DNA of 64,000 bases from Chitinophagales bacterium (GCA_020636545.1 JACJXS010000014.1:100954-164953), one strand, 5' to 3'. Positions 1-11,112 are shown, counted from the stretch's first letter. Notes: generated by a model from the letters alone, not told the origin. A program made the numbers and translations.

Positions 1-3000
1 GGCAGTTACCCAATTTAAGACATTCACATCACCATCATTGTATCCAGTGAAAGATAATAATTCAATCGGTAATACAGTTGTTGGCGTATTTCCTCTAACA
101 AATAATATTTGACCTGATGAAGCACAAGAAGCTGTGTTATTATCACCAATAATCTGAACGATATAATTCGTACATCCTGGTAAAATATAGGTTTGGTTAA
201 AGTTTGTAGCAGTTGTTCCTCCTAATACTTCTTGGAATACAGCACAGTTTAGTAATATATCTTGAAAATCTGGTGTACAAGGTGTATTGTCAGAAACAAT
301 AGACATCGCAGTTTTACCACAACCCATTTCCGTTAATGAGAAAATCACTTGAACAGTGTCATTTGGTGTACCATCACAATCTGTTCTGAATGTAAAATAA
401 TTTACAGCATTATTAGTTTCAGACATACAATCATAGTATATAGGTGTATTATTTATACCATTTGTATTTAAGTTCCAGCATTGAGGTTGGTCATAACCAA
501 TGTCCGCAGTAGAATTACATGGGAGTTTAGCTTTACAATCTACAGACAAACAGAATCCAAAGGTAGTTCTACTAGGATTAGCAGGGGCATTAGCATCAAA
601 AACTTGCAAATATAAAGTTTCTCCTGGATAGGCTGCAACGGTCATATCTACATCATTATTAAAACCACCAGATCCACAATTGATTTGTTGTAATGCTCCT
701 CCACAACCACTCGGTGCTCTATATATTCCAATATGTTCATCAGAGTTATTAAACCCAGGCATTGCTGCATACTCATCATTCCCTTGAATTCTAATTCCAC
801 TTGCATCTAATGGAACAGTAAATTTAAACCAATAGTCGTTACAATTCAACTCTCCATTACAACCTATTGCAGTTGCAGTTTTAGTTGCCTGATCTATATC
901 GATTGCTAAATCTGCAATACTATATGTTTCTGTATAGTATTCATCATCGGAACAAGGTCCTAATGCAGCACTTCTTATATGTTGAGTAACATCAATAGCA
1001 CCGCATGGCTCATCATTTGCTGGTGGTACATTTGCTGAATACAAATCTGTAATAACAAAATCCCAAGTACCTCTATCTGTAAATGCATCATTACCATCAA
1101 ACTGAATATAATATGTTTTTCCTGGTGCTAAACATCTAAAGTCTATTGATGGTGAAATACTAGTTATTAAGCTAGCAGATTCATTTGGAATCAAACCATT
1201 AAAATGATTAACGCTACAATTATATCCAGTTGGTGCTTCATACAATTGCATGTTTACGGATAGTAACATAGGAATACTAAAATTAGACAATGTCAATTTA
1301 ACTTCACCAGATGCTGGAGCTACAAATTTATACCATAATGTTTCATCATAAGATTTTCCATCTAATGGTGTTTGTGGATTTGGATCTAAATTTGGTTCAT
1401 TAGGCTGTGTCGTTGCACAACGATTGTCCGCTGAATAAGTTGTTCCAATATTTGCTGTTGGTGCAGTACAGATATTATCTGCAGGATTCGTTGTTCCAGC
1501 AGTAAATTGAACTGAAACATTAAAATTATTACCCACATCGCCACCTAATAAACCATCTATACCTTGCACTTGGAAATAATAAGTCATGCCTTCTTCAATT
1601 TCCCAACATTCTAAATTTAAGGTAACATCATTATCAACTTTTGCGGAAGCCGTTTCTTTTACTTTTGACATATTATTCCAAGAAGTACTTGGGCAAACTG
1701 GAATAGTATCAACATTTTGTCTAAATAACCCAATATATCCATTTATAGCATCAGAACCTCCATTATTTGTTATAGAAATATTGTATGTTCCATCAGTATT
1801 ACTTGCAACAAATTTATACCATAAAGTATGATCATAAGATGAATTCGTAATATCATCTAAAGGCCCATTTGTTTCTGGCTCATTTACTTGTTGTGTTGCA
1901 CAAGTATTGTTTTGGTTATTAAATGCTTTAGTAGAAGATACATTCCCAATTGTTCCAAAATTTCCGCTAGTTGATGTAGAAGGGAAACTTCCAGGAGTAG
2001 CTCCAATACCACAAATATCATCATTCAATGGTGTTGTTTGGTTTGAATTTGTCAATTGGATATCAAAATCTCCAATATCATCAACCCCAATCATATTATT
2101 ACCATCAATCTGAATATAATATCGTTTAGTCGGACTCAAGCATGGCCAAGTTTCATCAATTTCATTTCCAACCAACAAGGTTGAAGAACCATTTGCAATT
2201 TCTTTTAGCTGTGACCAAGTAGGGACATTTGCAGGGGAACCTGTACAAGTAATGGTGGCAGTACTTGGCATTTCATATAATCTATAATTAATACCTCCCC
2301 ACATGCCAGAAGTTACGTCTAATTGCATTCTTACACTTTGAGAAGCCGTTGGAACAAAAGTAAACCAAACTGTCTCATCATAACCATTTGAAGTAACATC
2401 ATCTCCAGTTCCACCCATATTGCCACTTGTATTAGGTTCGCCAGTTTCCTCCCAAGAACAGTTATTAGTTCTATTTACTGCTGATGCCATATTTGTAGAT
2501 AAATTTTCTGCACTACAAATCAAATCGTTAGACGGTCCAGGATTTCCTGAATTGTCATCTGATATAGTTACCACAAAATAGCTTTGATCTAAAGTAAATG
2601 GCACATTATCATTACCATCCACCTCAATATAATACTTTGTATTTGGTAATAAACAAGTATAAGTTACTGATGTAGATGCTCCTATACCAGAAGAACCAGC
2701 TCCTTCTTGTATTAATTTTCTTGAAGGTGCATTTGTTGTTCTAAACTGAGGACTACCCATATTTTGATTATAATAATACAATCTAAACGCAGGTGAGAAT
2801 GTTCCTGAATGAGCTGGGTCATCAGCGACAGTAACTGTAATCTTACCTGGTTTTGAAGGTGTAGTAAAATAGTACCATACTGTTTCATCTTCAGCATTAA
2901 ATGCCGCAGTATGACCAGTTTCATTAATACCGCAATAATCGCCATCTTCGCCATCTTCACAAGTAGCACAGATATTATGTCCTTTTCTTGATTTTGTACC

Positions 3001-6000
3001 ACCTGCAGGCAAAACATAAGGATTAGGTGCATTTATTGTACTATCCATTGGATAGGCATTGGCTAAATTATCATTTCCAGCTCTGTTTGAGTAATTACCT
3101 AAATCTCTAACTTGTAAATTAAATGCAAAATTATCAGATGAGCCTGGTAATGTAAAACCAAGTAACGCCATATCTATTCCATCTACTTGAACATAGTACC
3201 AAGTATTTGGTCTAGCACAAGGAATAGTTACTTTTGCAGAATCTACTTGAACTCCTAAATTAATAACTACGCCAGTATTTATGTCTAATTGTGCTAAATT
3301 ACTAAATGGTGTAACTGAACATGAATTATCATTGCCAACATACCTATAAACTGCAATAGATGGAGCTGCAATATAACTTAATGCTAAAACATCTCTAACT
3401 ACAATTTCAATATCACCAGGATTAGCACTTGTTCTAAATTTAAACCATACTGTTTCATCAGCACATGGCTCTGATTGCACACAACTTTGAGTAGTATTTG
3501 GTTCTCCTTGTTGTTGTGTAGCACAGAAATTATTTTCTAGATTTTTAATAATATTTCCACCAGCTGCGAGAGTACCCATATTACGAGCATTACAAATATC
3601 GTCATTTGAAACATCTAAACCTGGCAAAGTCGCCATAGAAATAGACAAATCAAAATCTCCCATATTATCTCCAAATAATGGACAATTACTAGAACCTGCA
3701 ATTCTAATTAAATAAGTTGTCATTGGTTTTGGGCAAGTTAACGTAATTCTTTCTGGTCTAATTGATGGTAAATAAGGAATATTAGAACCCTCACCCACTC
3801 TATACAATCTATTAAATTTATTCGCACCTAAATTAGTACAACCAGCAGCAGTATAATAGGAATTTAGAGGTCCTGTATATTCATACAAATCCATATCAGG
3901 ATCAAAGCAAGTGCCACTTGGATTAGTAACATTAATCGTAATTTCTCCTGGTAATAAAGGTGGCAATATCGGTCCTGTATTAAATGCATACCAAACAGTA
4001 GGCGTATTTCCTGCGTTAAATGGATTCAAATTCCAACCATTTAATCCTGGTTCATTTACCTCTGTCGTTGCACATCTATTATTATGTCTAAAGGCAATAG
4101 TTTCTCCATTATGTAAATAAGTTGTATTATTGAAAATATTAATATTTCCAGAAGCTCCTCTAACTCTATGGGCTTCACAATAATTATCGTTTCCTCCAGG
4201 CAAGTCAGGATTTGGTGTATAATCTACATCACTAATATAAGTAGGATCTGCTGCTAAATGCGTAATCTTTAATCTGAATTCACCAGTTTCACAGTCTGAG
4301 CCTCTTTGACCAGTAGTATCACGTAAAGGATCGTTACATATATCAGCCAAAAGTGGGCCACAAAGAGTATTTCTATCTCCATCTACTTGTACCCAATACC
4401 ATCTATCAGGAATTAAACAATAAACTTCTAAATCTTCATCTTGTGATATAGGGTCATAATCATCCATTATTTTATATCCATTTGTTGCTAAGTCGCCACA
4501 ATCTTGATTAGTAATATCAAAAACTGCTACACCTAAATCAATATCATTTCCATCATTTATTGCTTCTATTTTTACCTTTCCAGATGCAGGTGCTTGGAAT
4601 TTAAACCAAAGAGAATGTTCTACGGTAAACTCATCTTGAATTATATCTAATATATTATCTTGATAAGCTCCATTGTTAATTTCAGCAATCTTACCAGATC
4701 CTTCAATATTAGGTTCAGTGGTAGCACAACTGTTGTTATAAATACCAGTAGTAATGCTACTACCAACTAACAATGTATTTACTCCAATTATCGTATCAGA
4801 ATTACAAATCATATCATTTTTAGATGGAGGAATATTTCCAACAGCTTGAACAGATATTCTAAAATCACCCTCTACGTCTTCAAAATCAGCTTGTGAAACA
4901 TAACTCGCATCACCATCTATCATAATATAATAAACTTCTCCAGGTATTAAACAATTTACTGTCATATATTCATCAAATCCACATTTACCAACTCCAGGAA
5001 CACATAATCTAATACCATCATCCTCATAGGAAATATCAGCTTCTACACATCCCCCATCAAAACCAAAACCATTCTGTATTTCAGTTAATCGCCACTTATC
5101 ATAACAGTTGGAAGTTTGATAAACTGCCAGTTGTATATTTATATCTTGATGGTAATCATCATCTCCTTTTATTTGATCTATGTTTTCTGCACGTATTTGC
5201 ACTTTTCCGCTTAATGGTGCTATAAATGTTGCCCAAACTGTTTTATCGGTAGATGTATGTCTTGCTCCCCATTGATAAGGCAATGGATCGCCAATGGAAG
5301 TTGCACATCTATTTGTCATTTTAGTCCATACTAAATCATTATAATTTAAACTAGCATTTTGAGCCGTATCTAAATGATAAGCAAAACAAGGTTCATCATG
5401 CAAGTATTCAAAATTTCTAACACCAAAAGAAGTATAAGGCGATACGACAGCCGCTATACTGTCTGGATTCACTAAACTTAAACCTGCATCTTGTACTTGT
5501 AATTTGAAATAACCCATTACACAATCGCCTGCATCAACTAAATCACAACTTAAATAATGTCCACCATCTACTTGTAGATAATAATATTTATTTGGGTCTA
5601 AACAAGTTGCAATAAAACTATTACCTTCATTACAAGCGATGCTATTACCACAAGTTTTATAAATATCATAATAGAAAGTTGTTATAACACCAGCCTCTAT
5701 GGATTCTTGAACACCGTGGTCTTGAGCAATAATTGGAGTCCATAAATAACGAGGATCAGAACAATGTAGATTTGTGCTATCTCCCAAAATAGGCTCCCAA
5801 ATTGCCATTTGTAAATCTAAGTCATCATCAATGCCTGGGGAACCTGCTGGTGCGGATTGAGCTGTTATTAAAACTGAACCTGAAACTGGTGGCTTAAATC
5901 TAAACCATACGTCAGCCTCTAGCGGTTGTGAGAAATCTCCTCGCCACTGCAAGTCTGGTGTAGCACAGAAATTATCATAAATAGTTGAAGGCGCTAATGT

Positions 6001-9000
6001 TCCACCATTGGGTACAGAACCTAAATCTATTGCATTACATATACTATCATTAGCAGGTGCTCCACCTAAAGTAGGTGCTGTTTTAATTCCATAATCTCCG
6101 TTGTCATACGACCAGATACCTTCATAACATAGAGAAATAGTTCCAGCATCTTTTATCTGTACATAATAAGTTGTATTTGGCATTGGACATTTTAATCTAA
6201 ATAAATCATTATAACATGGCGCTCCCAATCCGATACCTGTTACGGCATCACAAAGATCTCCAGGTATATTCATTTCTGGTTGTGCTACCATTTGTGTATG
6301 TACTGGGCAGACAGAAGGCGTTTCTGGTTTAATAAAAGTAACCTCAGTATTAAAACCAACACCACCTCCATAAGGAATAGGTTCTAAACATGCAACACCT
6401 CTATTGGCATCACTTCCTGTTCTATCATCATTGTACCAATAAATCCAGTCAGGAACCGTATTCCCAGTTGTAAATTTATACCAAGTGGTAGCAGTATGTG
6501 TACCACCACCTGTAATATTAGCTTCTTGTTCATTGTGATTACCAGGATTTGCTACATCATTTTCTCCATTTTCAGCAGCAGTACATTTATTAGTATGTGG
6601 TAAAGAAAACATTGGAGCCGCACTCATTTTTCCAGAATTTGTCCAATTTACACCAGTTGGTGTACCTGAAGCAGTACCATCAGCAGTAATTATACCTAAA
6701 TCAAAAGCATCACAAAGATTGTCTGCAGCACGGAAAGCCGCTTTTTTAATTCTTAGTGAGAAATCAACATATTCTGATGTCCAAGGTGTAGATGCGTGAT
6801 CAATTTGAATATAATAGGTCGTACTTGGTTTTAAGCATAAATATTCAATTGAGGCATCTCCAAAATCTAAATTTTGAGTATAATCTACTAATGCTAAATT
6901 ACTAAAACTAGCTGAATCTTCAGGTGTACATACTCTTGAAGTTACAGCTGTTTGTTCATATACTGCGAAAGTTGGCCATGAAGTGGAAGCTGAGCTAGAT
7001 AATCTATCTACTTCAAAAGTATAAACATGTGGCAATTGAGCTAAAGGATTACCACTTGGATAATAGGCTGCAGGAGTCGTAAATTTGTACCAAACTGTTT
7101 TGTCTATACTTTGAGCAGGGAATGGATCTGGTTCGTCGCTAGCTGCTACAGTTGCACAATAGTTAGATTGTTTGTCAATAAATAAATCCACATTTGTAGT
7201 ATTCGACAAAGGACCGCCATAAGTTGGAACACCTAAATCTAAGGCATCACAAATTTTATCAGGTCCAGCAGACATTCCATTATCTTTTACTGTCATTGTA
7301 AATGAAGATATATCACAACCAATGCCTTGATTTTCTACTTGTATATAATACGTTGTATTCGGCATTGGGCATTTTATATAATACTTAGAAGCATCGACTG
7401 CGTCATCACTTCCGGCTTCAGTAATACCATCAAACCAATTTGTGCTTGTTGTCCAACCTGCACAATTTAAAGGCAAAACTGGTGATCCATCTGCTTTATA
7501 TGCTTTTACCCATCCATAAGACAAGCCTCCAATACAATCTAAACCTCCTGTTCCATCATTTATAGCATCTACATCTACCGTAATTTCAGTGCCTGGGTTA
7601 GAACCTGTTGTTACTTTAAACCATACGGTTTCATCATCTTCATCATTATTGGGTTCATCTAGAGCACAAGCTTCTTGACTTGATGCTTGTTTATTACTGA
7701 AAGTTGGCACTGAAATAGTTTCTCCTAAATCTAAAATATCATTATTTGCAATCGATTCTGTATGTGCTGCTCCAGTTCCACCTGGACTATTAGAAGCACC
7801 AACTGTCCATGCATTGCAAAAATTATCGTTTCCATTGTACAAACCACCTTGCATACGAACGGTTAAATCGTATTCTCCATCTACTGGTCCATATAAATTT
7901 ACACCATCTACTCTAATGTAATAAGTTGTATTTGGCTGGATAACCCCAGTAAGTGTACCTTCTGCATCCCATTCCCCAATACCGAGAGCAGGAACTAATA
8001 AGCCGTCCCAATAATTTGCTAATTCATTTAGTTCGCCACTGTTTAAAGCAGCACCTGTACAAATTGGAGGATTACATGCTTCATAAATATAAACTTCTGC
8101 ATCCATACCATTGGTCTTAGCATCAACTTTAACATACAACTCTCTACCAACAACTGCACCTGTAGTAAATGAGTACCAAGTTGTTTTTTGTCCACCACTA
8201 GGTTCATTGGCTTGAGTTGTTGCACATCTATTAGAATGATTGGTACGTGTGAAAGTTAAATTTGAGCCAGTATATGATGCATAAGTACCTAAGTTATCAG
8301 ACGAGCATACATTATCTTGTCCATTACTTGCATTATAACTTGATATGTTCACTTTTATTCTACCTGCACTACGTCCTCCATTCAATATATCTGTACACAA
8401 GGCAAAATTATAGCCAGTTCCTACTTGAAGATAATAATCTCTTCCTCCTAATAAGCACTCTGCACTAAAGGTTCCACCATCACTACCACACCATCTGTCA
8501 AAAGCAACCTCTGTAAGTCCAGAAGTTCCAGAACAAGCTCCAGTTGATTTTAGATATAATGTACCAGCAACATAATTTGCACCCTCACCTGCTTCTTCAA
8601 TATTAATATTTACTCCAGTTAAGCCAGTAGCAGGAGTGGTAAATTTATACCAAATTGTATTAGACATATCACCCAACCTCTGTTCTCCTCCTTGCGTTGT
8701 TGCGCATGAGTTATTGTAGTAGATATTACCAGTACTTGAGTTGGCTGCTAAGGTTCCAAAATCATGAGCATCACAAACATTGTCTTTTCCAGAAGGAGTT
8801 GCTGACGCATTAATTGAAATATTATAGCCTCCAGTATTTTCGCCACCTATACAAAGTGCAAAATTACTTGCTGTCCCGTATTGAACATAATAAGTTGTAT
8901 TGGGCCATAGGCAATTTGTATTAACGCTACCTCCACTACTACCGCACCATCTATCATGTGCAACTTGAGTCATATCTGAAAAAGGACAATTATTTGAAGT

Positions 9001-10140
9001 GCCTTTTCTCCATATTGTAACAAAAGAATTATTTCCTCCATTTTCTGAAATAGATGCGGTTACTCTTTGTAAACCTTCTGCTGGTGTAGTAAATGTATAC
9101 CAAGCTGTATTGTATCCTGAATTTTCAAATGGTTCATTTGATTCATTAGAGTAACTTCCATTATTAAAACTTCCATTATAATTTGTTCCTGGATTAAGTG
9201 TAATTGAGGTTGCTTGATTAATATTATCATTACTTCCTGAGCCATTTCTTGTAATTACCATATTAGTATTTCCTCCCCCACTTGCACTTAACCTAATAAA
9301 ATATGTTCCTGTATTTTTAGGTCCTCGCAAGGTAGCGACTCCACCTCCACTTGTTATCCAACAAATATCTGCACAATTTCCAGTAGCTGAATAATAAATA
9401 TCTACATTACTTGAATTTTGAGAAGGATCAAATGTTATTGAGGTTACATTATTTGTATTTTGATATGAGTACCATGTTTCTGTACATTGGGTCGCATCAT
9501 TAGTCCGTTGTGTACCAGAAGTATTTGTACCTAAAGAAATTGCTGTTGCACAGGTTTTATTTGTAGTATAGCCGTTTCCATCAAGGTTGTTACCAGAGTA
9601 TGAACCAGCAACATTCCATCGCAAAGTATGTTTATAATTCAAATTTGCAGCTCCTCCATAAGGAGCATCACAACCATTATTACAATCCACACCTGTATTA
9701 TTAGCGAATACAGTATTCCCAATAGCAGAATTGTATGCAGGGACAGTTGTACCATCTGTTCGAATGCAATAACTTCCTGAATTACAAGAGCCAAAAGTTT
9801 CATCGTTTTCTGCCACTCTTAGTGTAATCGTCATAGAAGATCCACCTGTTCCAATTCCATTACCCCAACAATCAGCACTCCAATAAATACCAGAATACAA
9901 ATCTCTAACGGTATTATCGCCTATTGGACCATCATTCCCACCATAATAAGCACAATCTAGTTCAGACCCTCCATTAAACCAACGCCATTCAAAATCTGAA
10001 CCATTTAAAGCACCATCACAATCCGTATTTTTATTGGTATTGACATTAGTAACTTGCATTTTTAATGTTTTTTGGGCATAAACTCCCTGAAATGCAAAAA
10101 GCACCGTTAATAATATAATTATTTTGTATAGATTTTTCAT
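1..10140 (-). CDS. Giant secreted repeat protein, 3' end outside window
   Basis: The frame is open for 3380 codons from the ATG at 10140 to the left edge, so the C-terminus is missing. Residues 1-23 form a signal peptide ending VYAQ. After a Trp- and Gly-rich N-terminal region (to about residue 220) come roughly 17 diverged repeats of about 150-200 residues. Each has a D-N-x-C-x-A start, a Cys-Ala-Thr...Glu-Pro segment, a T-V-W-Y-K-F-T-T-P strand and a C-x-x-P-N-T-T-Y-Y-I-Q-V-D-G end. This pattern resembles bacterial pre-peptidase C-terminal (PPC)-like beta-sandwich domains, an inference. The last visible residues (LPIELLSFTGYND...LNWVTA) are the usual lead-in to a Bacteroidota C-terminal sorting region, so T9SS export is likely, but the sorting domain itself is not seen. 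It follows the small gene at 10151-10726 after 10 nt, suggesting co-transcription. A surface or adhesive role is inferred. Confidence 0.88.
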   Translation of the reverse strand, partial: MKNLYKIIILLTVLFAFQGVYAQKTLKMQVTNVNTNKNTDCDGALNGSDFEWRWFNGGSELDCAYYGGNDGPIGDNTVRDLYSGIYWSADCWGNGIGTGGSSMTITLRVAENDETFGSCNSGSYCIRTDGTTVPAYNSAIGNTVFANNTGVDCNNGCDAPYGGAANLNYKHTLRWNVAGSYSGNNLDGNGYTTNKTCATAISLGTNTSGTQRTNDATQCTETWYSYQNTNNVTSITFDPSQNSSNVDIYYSATGNCADICWITSGGGVATLRGPKNTGTYFIRLSASGGGNTNMVITRNGSGSNDNINQATSITLNPGTNYNGSFNNGSYSNESNEPFENSGYNTAWYTFTTPAEGLQRVTASISENGGNNSFVTIWRKGTSNNCPFSDMTQVAHDRWCGSSGGSVNTNCLWPNTTYYVQYGTASNFALCIGGENTGGYNISINASATPSGKDNVCDAHDFGTLAANSSTGNIYYNNSCATTQGGEQRLGDMSNTIWYKFTTPATGLTGVNINIEEAGEGANYVAGTLYLKSTGACSGTSGLTEVAFDRWCGSDGGTFSAECLLGGRDYYLQVGTGYNFALCTDILNGGRSAGRIKVNISSYNASNGQDNVCSSDNLGTYASYTGSNLTFTRTNHSNRCATTQANEPSGGQKTTWYSFTTGAVVGRELYVKVDAKTNGMDAEVYIYEACNPPICTGAALNSGELNELANYWDGLLVPALGIGEWDAEGTLTGVIQPNTTYYIRVDGVNLYGPVDGEYDLTVRMQGGLYNGNDNFCNAWTVGASNSPGGTGAAHTESIANNDILDLGETISVPTFSNKQASSQEACALDEPNNDEDDETVWFKVTTGSNPGTEITVDVDAINDGTGGLDCIGGLSYGWVKAYKADGSPVLPLNCAGWTTSTNWFDGITEAGSDDAVDASKYYIKCPMPNTTYYIQVENQGIGCDISSFTMTVKDNGMSAGPDKICDALDLGVPTYGGPLSNTTNVDLFIDKQSNYCATVAASDEPDPFPAQSIDKTVWYKFTTPAAYYPSGNPLAQLPHVYTFEVDRLSSSASTSWPTFAVYEQTAVTSRVCTPEDSASFSNLALVDYTQNLDFGDASIEYLCLKPSTTYYIQIDHASTPWTSEYVDFSLRIKKAAFRAADNLCDAFDLGIITADGTASGTPTGVNWTNSGKMSAAPMFSLPHTNKCTAAENGENDVANPGNHNEQEANITGGGTHTATTWYKFTTGNTVPDWIYWYNDDRTGSDANRGVACLEPIPYGGGVGFNTEVTFIKPETPSVCPVHTQMVAQPEMNIPGDLCDAVTGIGLGAPCYNDLFRLKCPMPNTTYYVQIKDAGTISLCYEGIWSYDNGDYGIKTAPTLGGAPANDSICNAIDLGSVPNGGTLAPSTIYDNFCATPDLQWRGDFSQPLEADVWFRFKPPVSGSVLITAQSAPAGSPGIDDDLDLQMAIWEPILGDSTNLHCSDPRYLWTPIIAQDHGVQESIEAGVITTFYYDIYKTCGNSIACNEGNSFIATCLDPNKYYYLQVDGGHYLSCDLVDAGDCVMGYFKLQVQDAGLSLVNPDSIAAVVSPYTSFGVRNFEYLHDEPCFAYHLDTAQNASLNYNDLVWTKMTNRCATSIGDPLPYQWGARHTSTDKTVWATFIAPLSGKVQIRAENIDQIKGDDDYHQDINIQLAVYQTSNCYDKWRLTEIQNGFGFDGGCVEADISYEDDGIRLCVPGVGKCGFDEYMTVNCLIPGEVYYIMIDGDASYVSQADFEDVEGDFRISVQAVGNIPPSKNDMICNSDTIIGVNTLLVGSSITTGIYNNSCATTEPNIEGSGKIAEINNGAYQDNILDIIQDEFTVEHSLWFKFQAPASGKVKIEAINDGNDIDLGVAVFDITNQDCGDLATNGYKIMDDYDPISQDEDLEVYCLIPDRWYWVQVDGDRNTLCGPLLADICNDPLRDTTGQRGSDCETGEFRLKITHLAADPTYISDVDYTPNPDLPGGNDNYCEAHRVRGASGNINIFNNTTYLHNGETIAFRHNNRCATTEVNEPGLNGWNLNPFNAGNTPTVWYAFNTGPILPPLLPGEITINVTNPSGTCFDPDMDLYEYTGPLNSYYTAAGCTNLGANKFNRLYRVGEGSNIPYLPSIRPERITLTCPKPMTTYLIRIAGSSNCPLFGDNMGDFDLSISMATLPGLDVSNDDICNARNMGTLAAGGNIIKNLENNFCATQQQGEPNTTQSCVQSEPCADETVWFKFRTSANPGDIEIVVRDVLALSYIAAPSIAVYRYVGNDNSCSVTPFSNLAQLDINTGVVINLGVQVDSAKVTIPCARPNTWYYVQVDGIDMALLGFTLPGSSDNFAFNLQVRDLGNYSNRAGNDNLANAYPMDSTINAPNPYVLPAGGTKSRKGHNICATCEDGEDGDYCGINETGHTAAFNAEDETVWYYFTTPSKPGKITVTVADDPAHSGTFSPAFRLYYYNQNMGSPQFRTTNAPSRKLIQEGAGSSGIGASTSVTYTCLLPNTKYYIEVDGNDNVPFTLDQSYFVVTISDDNSGNPGPSNDLICSAENLSTNMASAVNRTNNCSWEETGEPNTSGNMGGTGDDVTSNGYDETVWFTFVPTASQSVRMQLDVTSGMWGGINYRLYEMPSTATITCTGSPANVPTWSQLKEIANGSSTLLVGNEIDETWPCLSPTKRYYIQIDGNNMIGVDDIGDFDIQLTNSNQTTPLNDDICGIGATPGSFPSTSTSGNFGTIGNVSSTKAFNNQNNTCATQQVNEPETNGPLDDITNSSYDHTLWYKFVASNTDGTYNISITNNGGSDAINGYIGLFRQNVDTIPVCPSTSWNNMSKVKETASAKVDNDVTLNLECWEIEEGMTYYFQVQGIDGLLGGDVGNNFNVSVQFTAGTTNPADNICTAPTANIGTTYSADNRCATTQPNEPNLDPNPQTPLDGKSYDETLWYKFVAPASGEVKLTLSNFSIPMLLSVNMQLYEAPTGYNCSVNHFNGLIPNESASLITSISPSIDFRCLAPGKTYYIQFDGNDAFTDRGTWDFVITDLYSANVPPANDEPCGAIDVTQHIRSAALGPCSDDEYYTETYSIADLAIDIDQATKTATAIGCNGELNCNDYWFKFTVPLDASGIRIQGNDEYAAMPGFNNSDEHIGIYRAPSGCGGALQQINCGSGGFNNDVDMTVAAYPGETLYLQVFDANAPANPSRTTFGFCLSVDCKAKLPCNSTADIGYDQPQCWNLNTNGINNTPIYYDCMSETNNAVNYFTFRTDCDGTPNDTVQVIFSLTEMGCGKTAMSIVSDNTPCTPDFQDILLNCAVFQEVLGGTTATNFNQTYILPGCTNYIVQIIGDNNTASCASSGQILFVRGNTPTTVLPIELLSFTGYNDGDVNVLNWVTA
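1000..8790 (-). repeat. About 15 clear tandem protein repeats in the giant gene
   Basis: Repeat units start (sense direction) near 8785, 8300, 7810, 7242, 6705, 6035, 5390, 4798, 4170, 3590, 3055, 2510, 2010, 1465 and 1000, each marked by a D-N-x-C-x-A codon block. Two weaker units lie before the first of these. Spacing is 450-680 bp. The units are diverged at DNA level, so they look old rather than freshly duplicated. Confidence 0.75.
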
Positions 10141-10150
10141 AAATATAGTT

Positions 10151-10726
10151 TTATATATTATATAATTTTATGTTTGAATTTTTTGCTATAAATATCAATT
10201 TATGCTGTAACAATTCTAAATTAGGGTCTTTTTTTATCATATCATCAATTATCTTAGGCTGCATTGCTTCTTGTACCTCTGTTCTTAACAACTCAGCTTG
10301 ACTTCCTTTAGCATAAAATAATTGAAAGAAATAACGTGAAAGAAATTTTTTCATATTATTTTCTATAAATTGGTCTTTACCATTTGCAAATAAGTTAGCA
10401 TATTGAGTAATCAATTTATCATTCACTAAAAAAAATTTATCTATTAACAACTGAGCAACGCTATAAGCTGCTTGATTATTGCTATATGTTGTATCATTAT
10501 TTTGATGCAAAACATCCACTACTGTATAAAAATCATTTTCAGATAGCACTTTATTTATATTTTCTGATATTTTATAGTAATCCATTAGAAATGAGGAATC
10601 GTTCTGTGTTAAATTTATAATTTCTGTAAGTACAGTATCTGAAAGTGCCATTTCTTTTATTTCAGTTGCATTGGACAACGAAATAAAATTTAGCAATATA
10701 AAAAAGAGTATAAAGAATTTATACAT
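10151..10726 (-). CDS. Small secreted protein of unknown function
   Basis: I do not recognise this 191-residue protein. It begins with a hydrophobic signal peptide (MYKFFILFFILLNFISLSNA) and the rest looks mainly helical, acidic and Asn-rich, with no cysteine pattern or catalytic motif that I can name. I chose the ATG at 10726; the open frame begins six codons earlier at a TTG, but that would put charged residues ahead of the signal peptide, and a TAnnTTTG motif lies just upstream. It ends 10 nt before the giant repeat gene, so the two probably form an operon. A chaperone, anchor or accessory role for the giant protein is only a guess from position. Confidence 0.7.
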   Translation of the reverse strand: MYKFFILFFILLNFISLSNATEIKEMALSDTVLTEIINLTQNDSSFLMDYYKISENINKVLSENDFYTVVDVLHQNNDTTYSNNQAAYSVAQLLIDKFFLVNDKLITQYANLFANGKDQFIENNMKKFLSRYFFQLFYAKGSQAELLRTEVQEAMQPKIIDDMIKKDPNLELLQHKLIFIAKNSNIKLYNI

Positions 10727-10741
10727 AATGCGAATTTTATT

Positions 10742-10749
10742 CAAAGTTA
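10742..10749 (-). promoter_or_regulatory. Putative -7 element for the small gene and giant gene
   Basis: The minus strand reads TAACTTTG, an exact match to the Bacteroidota -7 consensus TAnnTTTG, 15 nt before the ATG at 10726. No clear TTTG is seen at -33. Confidence 0.45.
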
Positions 10750-11018
10750 TACTAAATTATTTAATAGTTAAGTAATTTTAACATACTAAAGATAAAAAAA
10801 ATTGCTATTTTTTTTTTAGAAAAGTAAAAACTTTCATAAAGGTCTTTTTATTATTCTTTTGAAAATGGAAATTTTATTATTACGCTCTGAAAGTATAATT
10901 TAATTGAAGAATTAACAAATTGATTATTAGTATAATACAGAAGTTCATCACTCAAAGATGAGTTTTTTGTGTGTTCATTTTATTTTATAAATTACGCCAA
11001 AGAATTATATAAAACGAA
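10750..11018. other. Intergenic region between divergent genes
   Basis: This AT-rich stretch between the minus-strand operon and pyrC contains homopolymer runs and one short hairpin (10950-10963, five-base arms followed by six T). I see no coding sequence, tRNA or repeat in it. Confidence 0.5.
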
Positions 11019-11046
11019 TTTGCTATATTAAAAATATTTACCTTTG
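11019..11046 (+). promoter_or_regulatory. Putative promoter of pyrC
   Basis: TTTG at 11019-11022 and TACCTTTG at 11039-11046 are separated by 16 nt, matching the Bacteroidota -33/-7 pattern (TTTG and TAnnTTTG) apart from a slightly short spacer. It lies 66 nt before the pyrC ATG. Confidence 0.55.
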
Positions 11047-11112
11047 TATCTAAAAAAAAACGATTAAGAACTCTAATAACAGTCAAATATTGTTAAAAAA
11101 ATTACATATATA

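Noticed and set aside
2712..3032. A 106-codon minus-strand frame inside the giant gene
   Set aside because: It is an out-of-frame shadow of the repeat protein (the real frame reads through NAPNPYVLPAGGT and the ICATCEDGEDG segment) and has no signal of its own.
10950..10968. Hairpin ACTCA/TGAGT followed by six T as a terminator or pyrC attenuator
   Set aside because: The stem is only five base pairs and AT-rich surroundings make such pairs common; no leader peptide is seen.
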